A stretch of 64,000 bases of DNA from Doris montereyensis. Lineage: Eukaryota; Mollusca; Gastropoda; Nudibranchia; Dorididae. The notes under the pieces were generated by a model. It was not told where the DNA came from, ran no database searches, and worked only from the letters and a program-made list of their open reading frames with translations. Where the stretch lies: NCBI GenBank assembly GCA_037039925.1, contig JAXRKP010000344.1, positions 172,021 to 236,020 on the forward strand. The letters are read 5' to 3'. The translations under genes were made by a program, and so were the position numbers. Shown here piece after piece: positions 1 through 61,319 of this stretch (positions within the stretch are counted from its first letter, which is position 1; every line of letters starts with the position of its first letter).

Positions 1-132
1 AGTTAATATTATTCATCATATGATAGTGTGTCACTGTGAAAGCAAAATATCTTCCATGACAAGAAGAAGAAAAAACAACCCTGTGTCTTTCTATGTTTTA
101 TCCTTTACCTCTCAATGTTTGCCGTCTTGAAG

Positions 133-14547
<14,415 letters not shown>

Positions 14548-14573
14548 TTCCAAGCCCAGCCCTGCAACCAGCC

Positions 14574-14579
14574 ATTAAA
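14574..14579 (+). promoter_or_regulatory. Likely polyadenylation signal of TOPBP1
   Basis: ATTAAA, the commonest variant of AATAAA, lies 27 bp after the stop codon. A T/GT-rich stretch (ATGTCATGTTTTATTG) follows within about 40 bp. A very short 3' UTR would result. An AATAAA near 14788 is an alternative. Confidence 0.5.
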
Positions 14580-15539
14580 GAAACATTTTTATATTATGTC
14601 ATGTTTTATTGTAAAAATTGGGCCACCTAATGTATATAATTATAATAATAATATAATTCATATCTATAGCGCCCACTCCCATCTTAGGACAGCTCTAGGT
14701 GCATAATTATACTTGCATAGTAAAGCCATGAGCAATGTACATACATAAAAAACACATGGAAAATATAAATTTATAAGCAAAACCTGAATAAAGAAAACGG
14801 GAAGCGGGCCATGACATCATTCTCTGTTCACTGGCATGTAGTTCTTCACTATTAATACGGTATGTTCTCGGTGTCCTGCCGTCTGGCCATGAGTTTACTG
14901 TTATTGATGGAAGGCCTCCACGTCAATCATCTGTCTCTTGCATACATTTTTAATCTGGCACAGTTTTTCCATGGTGGGTGCTGCTGGTGTGTCCTACTTC
15001 TTTCTTTTTACTCCATCATTTGTCTTTTATCTTGATGTTTCCTCTTGATTCACCCTGAGGTCAACACAATGGTGAACGGTAAATTTCAATTAAACAAAAT
15101 TTGTCCATATCAGAGGCCACAAGATGAGATGACTAAGGCGTAAATTGATTTCATAGAAAACTTAACTTTCATGGTCAAATGGCACAAATTAAATTGCACA
15201 AATTCCAATAATAGTAATGATAAGGATTCGTTTCAGGGATAAAAGAGCTATTTGTACAGTCATTAAAAAACATCAATGCCATTTTTTACAACAGAACAAA
15301 GAGATATAGACTGAGTATTTTTGCCATAATTATTTAGTTTGTGAAATAATTGTCATTTAGTCGAAAATACATATTTTCATTTTTTTTATTTTGATGAGGA
15401 CATGACCATTTTCACAAGCTTGTCAATCTGAACAATAAGAGTTTGAGTAATTGTTTTTGTTTATCTCAGAAAGAAAGAGAAACGATCAGAGCATTTAAAC
15501 TTGTTCCAGAGATCATGAAAGATAGTAAAGCTTACACTT

Positions 15540-15912
15540 AGCTGCCAACCAGTACATAAAAACATGTTTAATATAGTTTTTATTTTGGCCTTGAGTCTGC
15601 AAGTCTTGTATTTATCTTGAAAAATATGTTTATGAGAGTTAACTGTGTTGTTATTTTTAAAGGGAAACACTATGTCAACAGCAGAGACTCAGAGAAATTG
15701 GGATGAAAGTCCAGAGATGCCATTCTGAGTTCTCAAAACTACTGTTAGTCTTCGCCAAAAAGATCAGCAGTTGATGGATTTTTCATTGTTTACTTTTGAA
15801 AGTAAATTCAGATTGATTTATGAATGTTTTCTGGAATATTATGGGCTGTCGTGAAAATTAAATTTCCACTTTCAACTTTCAGAGAGTTTTCTGAGTTAAA
15901 AAGGTTGGCAGC
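15540..15912 (+). mobile_element. Short inverted-repeat transposon, family D, best-preserved copy
   Basis: It starts AGCTGCCAACCAGTACATAA and ends GGTTGGCAGCT: perfect 11-bp terminal inverted repeats over 373 bp, with TA-like flanks (TTA before, ATG after) that suit a TA target. Interior words GAGTCTGCAAGTC, TTGGGATGAAAGTCCAGAGA and TTTTCTGGAATATTATGGG recur in the other copies. Confidence 0.85.
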
Positions 15913-18560
15913 TATGCTTTACGCATCTGTCTTGGCAGTCATATCCTCTATCACTATCAACTATCACACCTATCAGACATTCCACGATGATTAGATGCTC
16001 AAATTCGTGACACTCCATGCAATTTTTGTTTCGACTCATCAAAAAGCATAAGAGTTAATTATGTCTTAGCATGCTTCAAACTCTTCATCCCTATTTGACC
16101 AAATTTATGATTTCTATTTTTACTAGTCACATGATCCGAGAAATAACTGATATTATTTAATAAACATGTTCCAGTGCCTTCTTTGTAGCAGATTAATATC
16201 GCAGTCAGTTTGCATTATATTAACCCCAAAACAATCATACACATATAAATGTAATGTAATGTATATATGTATATATATATATATATATATATTTGTCACT
16301 ACACTGCTGTATAAAGCATGTTACCATTGTGATGAAAATTCACACATTACGCCCAAGACCAAATTTTACAAAGAGTCCAGAAAGTAAAGATTGTCCATCA
16401 CTAGTGATGAACAGACTTTTAAAATTGTCCCAATAAACTATTAGGCCTCACACGATAATGACAAATAAATTATCTACACAATTCATCCGTTTAGAGAACA
16501 GGCTTTTCTACTTGTACTGTACTAGGTAATTGTCTATCGACTTATACGAAAGACAGATCACCATTTGGCGTATATACGTTTTGATTAGAACAGTAGTGAC
16601 AATATCATTTGACTGTGTTCAAAATCGACATAGTAATTCTCTGATATTAACTTTTATAGTCTTGTTTGTAGATCAATGATACAGATTTTACAGGTAGGAA
16701 ACAAGGACAAACATGGTTGTATCATTACAATGTTACCCCTTTGCCATCATTATCATCAATACTCTACTTAGGCCACTACTACTACTAATACTACTAACTA
16801 CGCCTACTGCATTTTATTACTACGTGTATCACATTTTGAACCAACAAGGCAGCAGTTTACCTTTATGCAAGTGACAAAATTAATTTAATAACCTGATTGT
16901 CTGTGAATCTGACAAAACCCATCGTACAGTGAAAGGGGTTTGAAGCAAGAAAACGGAAAATGCGAGCCGAGGTATAAAAAACAAATTTGTTCTTTACAAT
17001 TTTGGTTAAAATAATCTTATGAACACCCTGATGAAACAGTTTGCCTCGAAAATACCTAAAATATACTTAAAATGTATTTTCAGCATGTAACTGGAAACTT
17101 TCTTTGTAACAAAAAAAAGACTTTAAACACAATTTTCTCAAAAGGTGTTGTGCATTCTTGAAATTCTACTTACAAAACATTTGTAACTTTGTTAAAACGT
17201 TAAAATTCAACCAATTTTCACTAAAAACAGTTTAAAATGTTCAAAACACATTGGGCTATCAGTTTCTGCATTATAAAAAAAACAACAATCAACCTCGACG
17301 TGTTTTGTCAGATCCACACACAAATTGTATTTCAATTGTAATTTAAGGCCCAAAATGCAACTTATGCAAGTTGTAAGCAGGTTAGAACTTGGGGTTACAT
17401 TGGGTTGTGATTGTGAGACAGATGTGTGAAGATTTTCTTTCTTTTCACTCTTTTACTACCTATTTTTCATTTTTTAATCTTTGCTGTTTTCTCTTAATTC
17501 ATCATGAGATCACTGCTTATGGTGGGTGGGGTAGATTTTGATGAAAAAAAGATTTCTTCGGTCATTATTCATACTGATAATAAACATGTTTTATTCAAAT
17601 TCAAGACATGAGCAAATGACAGGTCGTCTTTATTAAATTATCTCTATCCGTTCCTCTCTATCTCTCTATCCATCTATACACGTGCAGATATCGTGTCCTG
17701 CACATTGTGGTGTTGGGAAGTTTAGAATGGTAGTTTCAACTCCTATCTACCTTTAGTAGATTCCCTAAGCAGGGCTGGCATTGTACCTCACCTAACAACA
17801 GTTTCATGTGCATTCAATTTCAAAACTGTGTACATATTGAGACTTCCTTTTTCTTTCTTTGATATGTCACCATATTTGGTTGTAGTAAATCATGTTAAAA
17901 TGTCTAAGAACTTACAATTTCCAAAAGTATTCTTATTGATGTAAATGTTATTATAGGCTTATGTTTCATATCAGATGAACTGTTGTACAAAAGCCTTGTC
18001 CAAAATAAACATTTATGAGCACAAAATTGAAAGATTTCAAGTTTGTTCAGTGGATTTTTTATAAACTTTGTATCCTCTCATTACCTACTTAGGTGTGACC
18101 TTCTCTGTACATGTATGCTATGTGGTCAATTTGCATGCTGTGGAATGTTTGTCACGAAATGACACCAGATGATAGGCATGTTTTTAATTTGTGTGATGTG
18201 AAATGATTGTCATAAAGCCCTACCATATGGTTGTCATTTGTCCTACATACCTTTGACATACATTTAATTCAGTAAAAAACGAGATCCAACGCATTGTTTG
18301 TCACACATGAAAACTCTACCAGTACTACCTGATGGTCATACATATGTGACTCATACGGCCATCCTACACTGTCACACCTGGTGTTTGCCATCGCAAGCAT
18401 GCTGTGTGTGTTCATCGATCATGTGCATAGCCAAGAGAGACATGAGAGGTACTAATATTACTACACATCATAAACACATTAATAATATATTTAGCATCAG
18501 TCAATGTGTACAAATGGAAATAATTCCTGATTTTATTTTTTTTTTAAAACAAAAATCCAT

Positions 18561-19395
18561 AGCTACCAACTAGTACTTATACTTATAATACGTATTTAGT
18601 ACGTTTTAGGCCGTAAGTTATATTTTCCTAAAAAAGTAGGCATATATGGGTGTTAACTAATTTTTGTTTTTAGAAACCTAAAGGCCCCATTAAACATCGA
18701 CAAACTGACAGTTTAACCGACAGACGCTAGATCTGGGTCATCGTTGAACTGACAGTTTGTCGACGAGAGAAGTTCCGTTCAGACGAACAGTTTTTATCTT
18801 TCAACTGTCAGTCCTTGGACTGTTGTACTTTAGTTGTAGCTAGTTTGCGCGAAATTCAAAACGTCAACAAAAACAAAACAAAACAAAAACACACACAAAA
18901 ATTTTAACTTGGTAATCCGGCATTAAATCGGGTTACCCGCGTGATTTTCACCAATTTTGGGGCGCTGAACAAGAAAATCATATTATTTTTCTGATTTGAC
19001 CAATATTTAAGTAATTTTTAAATTGCATTTTTAACTCCGCCTGCGGCAACATCAAAGAAATCACTCCCACGAGGCCACTTGGCGCTCATCCTTCAGTTCG
19101 CCTGCGGGAAAATATCTGGTTTCGACAGATATCTTGCGCCTGGACTGAGAACCCTTCGATATCGAGAGGATTGCTCGTTTCCACACTCAGGTTTATCGAG
19201 AAGTTGATAGGATCCCCGCCATCCTTTCTATATATATCATACAGTTTGTCGATGAATCAACTGTAGGTGTAAATGGGCCTTAAGTTCACAGCAGAGACTT
19301 GGAGAGATTGGGATGAAAGTCCAGAGACACCATTCAGAGTTCACAAAACTACCAGTACACTTTGCCAGAAATGCCAACGATCAATGTACTTCTCA
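18561..19395 (+). mobile_element. Family-D transposon interrupted by another element
   Basis: The left part (AGCTACCAACTAGTAC to about 18678) and the right part (AAGTTCACAGCAGAGACTTG to about 19395) together match one family-D copy. They are split by the 599-bp element at 18682-19280. The right inverted terminus is lost. Confidence 0.7.
18682..19280. mobile_element. Nested inverted-repeat DNA transposon with TAA target duplication
   Basis: It begins AGGCCCCATTAAACATCGAC and ends TAGGTGTAAATGGGCCT. The termini AGGCCC/GGGCCT are inverted, and CGACAAACTG recurs inverted as CAGTTTGTCG near both ends. The flanks are TAA (18679-18681) and TAA (19281-19283). A three-base TAA/TTA duplication is characteristic of PIF/Harbinger-type elements (general knowledge). 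No transposase is seen, so it is non-autonomous. Confidence 0.7.
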
Positions 19396-20355
19396 TAAAA
19401 ATAATAATAACAATACTTAATAATAGTATCATTATTATACATATATACATTTATATACATAAAGTTGTATAATAGCATATTATGACAATAACTTGTTTAC
19501 GTCTCACCAAAAGTGAACGTTAAGACATGCATACGCCCTTTTACTTGAAGGCTAAATGATATATTATTTGGTACATATCTTTTATTACCTAAATTTTGAT
19601 CAAGATTATATCTTTTTTTATCTATGTCTACATCTAGAATGTGTACTTCTACTAGACTTGTTGAGTTATAACGATGGACTATAGATTTAAATGTAGATAC
19701 CGATAGATCCAGATCCTATATATACATACCAGAACAAAAAGTAAGATCACTTCGAGTTTTTTTACAAAGATAGGGTAGATACTTCTTGAGTTACGTCCCC
19801 TGGATTGTGGGCGACCACAGAGAGGCGAAGGCGACGGAAGTCTATGATCTAGATCTAGTCCATGGGTATAGAAAGTTATACTATTGTGTTATATACAACA
19901 TACATAGTGTCAATTGATTCTACAAACACGGCTTGCTGCCGACCTTACTATACACCAATAAGCCATACGGTCTTGATTGGAATGAATTTTGAATTTCTAT
20001 CGAGCTCGAAGGATATCCATGAATAATTTTCAACCACTGACTCCCACGCTTGTCGCCCATGCGACACCGGATGTGGCTGGACCAGTGTAATATGCCCTCT
20101 GTCATTATCTCCATAGGGATGGACCACACATAATATCTGATTATATTTTTGAAACAAGCGACCTTTGATAAAGGCAAGCCACGAGCAAAATTGGTTTCAT
20201 TTCAATCCCCCCCCCCCCCAAAAAAAAAAAAAAGTAATTTCCACGTATAAACATTTTTATGTGTGGGGATATAGCCTACCTTTATGTTACATGTATTAGC
20301 CAATTAATGTGCGTTGTGTGTAGCAGCTCTGCTAAAATATTTATACTTGACAGCA

Positions 20356-20935
20356 TTATTGATTACGAATAATGGACATAGAGGACGCAGAGGTCATGGT
20401 AAGAGCAGAGGTGTAACAGGCGCTGCCTGTTCTCATTGATATTGCAAACTCCAAAGAGATCCAAGCGGCGTGGTCAGCATCCACACTGGTGTTGAAGTGA
20501 CCTAGGAAGGCGAGGTGTTTGTTGTTGTCAAGCTTCTTGATGTCGTTAGTGAGTTTTGTGTAGAAGTCGTCTGTGGCCACCGGTGTCAACGTTGGGGTGT
20601 ACACGCCGATGAGGTTGACTGGGGCATCAGGCGTTCCGATCCCTTGTCACCACACTCGACCATCTTCAACTAGGTGTTTCTGACAGCTAATCGAACTCTA
20701 TACCCTCTGGGATCATCGGCATTCATTCCCTGCCAAAAGAAAGTGTAGTTTGTTTTCTTCTTCCTTTAATGGTCCTAAGTCAGCTTAGCGCGTTTATTGT
20801 CGTGTCCCAATGTCTATCTGCAGTCTCAGAAGTTTGTCGTGGATGATTGTTGACTTTCTTGCATCACTGATGGTCTGGCGGTCTCCAAGTCCTGTTGTCG
20901 TCGTGCGGGCATTCCGACATCACAGTTTAATGGCT
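20356..20935 (-). mobile_element. LINE apurinic-type endonuclease relic
   Basis: Reading the minus strand, pieces of a LINE endonuclease domain appear in order: TTGLGDRQTISDARKSTIIH, then LGPLKEE, then VNLIGVYTPTLTPVATDDFY and LAFLGHFNTSVDADHAAW. The last corresponds to the LGDFNARVGxDHxxW catalytic segment, with the Asp of GDFN replaced by His, so the active site is lost. Stops and frame changes confirm decay. It is a different LINE family from the one at 61320-64000. Confidence 0.75.
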
Positions 20936-21972
20936 GGTCTCTTTTTTATTTGCTGTTTGTGTTCTTGTTTATTTCATGCTTGGTGCGGGTGTTGCGGTCT
21001 ACTTGTGGCTTTTATCCTAATTCCGATGCATCTCCTGGCTGAGGGGCTGCCCAGTTTGTGGCAGGCGGTAAATATCCAGTGGTATCCTGAAATCCTCAAA
21101 CCGACGAAAGCAGCCCTTGGCGTCTAGCATTACGCAAACATTGATTTTGGGCTAACAATCGGTAGACTGCTGCTTCTCATGATGTTTCTATGGTGTGAAT
21201 GAAGCGTAGCTAGAATAACCTCTCCAGGGTGCAAGCCAGGGCAGGGTAATAGGGAAGACCAGCTGTTGCCCAAGTAGCAGGACCTCCTCACCACGACGCT
21301 GATTGATCCAAAAGAACGATAGGACCAATACAGTTTGGGTCGAGCGTTGTCGCATGAGTTGCCAGAATGAAGTTGCAAAGCTACCATGAACTGCCTTTGG
21401 GACTCCAGATCAAAAGTTCACTTGGAGTAATCATTCCAGATAAGTGTTAAAAAATATCTCGACAACCTTTGCATTTCGAAAACTTCACAGCCTTAAATTG
21501 AACACTAAAATTATATCGATTTTCTATTGATCGATGATTGAGAATATACTGTATACTTATAGGGTGCGTGACTGTTCGGGGTGGTAACATTCAAAAATGA
21601 AAAGACGGTGGACCGTATTGTTCACTTTGGAATGTCTTTGTGTAATGAGGATTTTGTCAATATCTCCCTGCTATACCAAACGTGTTGTTAAAAAAAAATC
21701 ATCAAATGAACAATCATCAAACCCACCACTTTCACCCCCACATTTCTTATTCTACGAGATATGGAAGAATACTCCTGAAAAATGTAATAGAGAAAGGTAT
21801 AGGAAATCCTTCTTGCCGTGGTCTCTTCGGCTTTTATTATGAGAAAGTGCTATACACTAACACTACAAGATTACTGTTGTTGTTAATGTCGTTGTTGTTT
21901 ACTACCATCATCATCTTAACGTCATTGTGCATTTTATATTTAACCCATACCCGTCTACATGTACGTGTATAC

Positions 21973-22560
<588 letters not shown>

Positions 22561-23335
22561 TCCCCTGTCGCCCCCCCCCCGTCCACCGCCCCCTCTCACT
22601 GTTTCTCTCTATTCAGTGGATAGTCGGCGGTGCTGCTAGTCGGTCATATTTCTTTCTCTTCAGTCTTTCAACTTGCTGCTTTCTCTTATTTTCACATCGG
22701 TATGATGAATGGGGTAAATTCAATTAATCAAACAAATAGACACCCTATCTCCCTTTTTTTCTTTCTTTATCTTTATTTGCTACTGGTCTGTCATAACCAA
22801 TTATTTTCAGTCTTTCATCTTCTTAGTTTCTGTTTTTTGCCGCATAATATTATTGCATGTTGGGCACGGGTAAATTCCAATGAAACAAGAATATACCCGC
22901 CCACTCTTTGTCTGTCTGTCTGTCTGTCTCTTTGCTGTCTCACTGTCTTTATCTCTTTCTCTATCTCTGTCTGTCTGTCTGTCTCTGTGGATGTGTGTGT
23001 GTGTCCCTCTCTCTCCGTCTCTATCTATGTCTATGCCTTCTCCCCCTCCCCCTCTCTCTCTCCCTCTTCTTTGTATGTTGTTTTGTTGCCGTTGTCTACC
23101 TTTGCCGTGTTGTTTGCTTGCTTTTGTTGTTGTTTGTTTTATTTGGGTGGTTGGGTTTTTCGGGCGAGATGCTTGGAGTTTTTGTTGTTGTCTTCTTCTT
23201 GTTTTTTTTTGCTTTTTGTCGTTGTTGTTGATTTGGGAAAGGGATGAAAGAGTGCGTTTCTTTTTTGTCTTGTTTTTTTGTTCTTTTGTTTTTTTTTTTT
23301 TTTGGGGGGAGGTTCTGTTTCCTCCAGTTTAGTTT

Positions 23336-23386
23336 TGTGTGTGTGTGTGTGTGTGTGTTTGGGGGGGGGGTTCTTAGCTCCCGCAG

Positions 23387-23470
<84 letters not shown>
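23336..23470. repeat. (GT)n and (GA)n microsatellites
   Basis: Eleven or so GT units at 23336-23358 are followed by a G run and then a pure GA tract at about 23391-23470. TA/GA mixtures run on to about 23535. Confidence 0.95.
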
Positions 23471-23473
<3 letters not shown>

Positions 23474-24904
23474 AGAGAGATATGTAGATATATATATACA
23501 CAGAGAGAGAAATATATATATATATATATCGAGAGAGATGGGGTGGGTGTCGGAGCGGGGGGGGAGCAGATAGACAGTGACAGATAGTGAGAGAGAGAGA
23601 AAGAGTTTACATTTTCGGAAGAGGGCTTGTGCTGACTTTTATGGGATAAAGCTTACGTCACATCTCCTCTTTCGATACAAGGAAATCAAATGAATACAAT
23701 CTCGAACTTTTTATCATAACAACATTATTACCATTGGACCATGTAGGCCCCTTCTAAAAGGGTGGAGGTAAGTCAGGGGGGGGGGGGGGGGGGCGCTCAA
23801 GAAATATTAACGAGGGTCTTGGTTACGGGGTTTATAATTATACGCACATGAAGCAATTGTGGCGTTTTATAACAATATATATGTAGTGGAAAATTAAATG
23901 TGTATTCGTTTTGTCTCTTCAAGTGGAGTTTTCACTTAACACAGATTGCTCGTTTCACTTCAATCCACTGCCCTATTGTGTTGTATTATTTTGCTCCACA
24001 TTTTGTCTGTATTCAAAGCAATAGATATTTTGGAAAAAACAGAGGATTATCAAATACACAATTATTCTGTAAATATATCATAAAAATTAAATAAAAAGAA
24101 AGAGTAAAAAATGAACATCACGGGCAGCTATAAATTCCATGACAGGCATAGCCTGTTCTCAAAATACATTATCCAATAAGGCAAAAATGTCCTTGATAAC
24201 TAGTTCGAAACTACAATCCAGAATTTGCTTCTGGCTTCATTTCATTGTAAACCAATCAGAGACCGAGGTTGTTTACATCTTGTTGTGCTTCTCATGACCC
24301 TGATCTGGTGGACACGGTGTGGAAGCCTGAGATCTTAGCAGGATAACTTATTTTCTTTATCTCTCGTAGCTGATTTATACACGGGTCTATAATGCTCCAC
24401 CTGAACAAATTATACAATTAAAGGTGTACGCTACAAAAGTGTTTGGTTCAATTGGGGTGTTTTGTGAATTACTTTAATGACAAGAAACATCGTCCAAGGT
24501 ATCGTGGTCAAGTTGTGTGTTGGCAGAGATTCTTGTCGATGTTTTGGCCACATGAATAGCATGACATGATGAATCCCTGACACTTCGCTTTCTATTCTAA
24601 TTTGTTGTTTATTATTTTGTGTTGTAGCGCATGTTACACCTCAAGAAACAGCAATGTAGTTTCTGGGTGCTGTGTAATTCTTATGGCTAAATTATGATTC
24701 GGTGGCTGTGGATCCTCGACAGATTTAACTCTAGACATAGATCTAGATCTGGCTCTAGATCTAGATCTAATCTATGCCGGATTTGTTTTTCTTCTCATTC
24801 ATTCTGTTACTGTGATGTTATTGCATTCTTGTAACCAGACTTCATTGAATATGTCGTTCGGATAGTATTCTGATCACCTGAGGCTGATACGCATCTCCAT
24901 CAAT

Positions 24905-60980
<36,076 letters not shown>

Positions 60981-61319
60981 GTAAGTAGGCAAATACTTCA
61001 CCAAGGCAGAGTAAGTCGTAGTCACATTTATTACAGAATGTTTTCAGTCACTCATCTGACTTGATGAATAAAAGTTGTCAGGGTTTGCTTTTTTATATAA
61101 AAGAGTTTAGATTAAGTAATCTATTGCTGAAATGAAACAATAGTGAGTGGTTAAGTCCAATATTTGGTTAGCATAATAAAAGTCTATAGATAAACATTGA
61201 TGAAAATGTATAGAGGTAGTAGATGGTTTATAATTTTGCCATGATTGCTATCAGCAAATATAATCAGTGTTTGTAATTAGTCTTGAAGTCAAAAAGTTTT
61301 TTCTTTGTCTTTCTTTGTC

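Noticed and set aside
20810..21127. 105-aa plus-strand open frame with hydrophobic stretches
   Set aside because: Partly antisense to the LINE endonuclease relic, with no splice context or recognisable domain.
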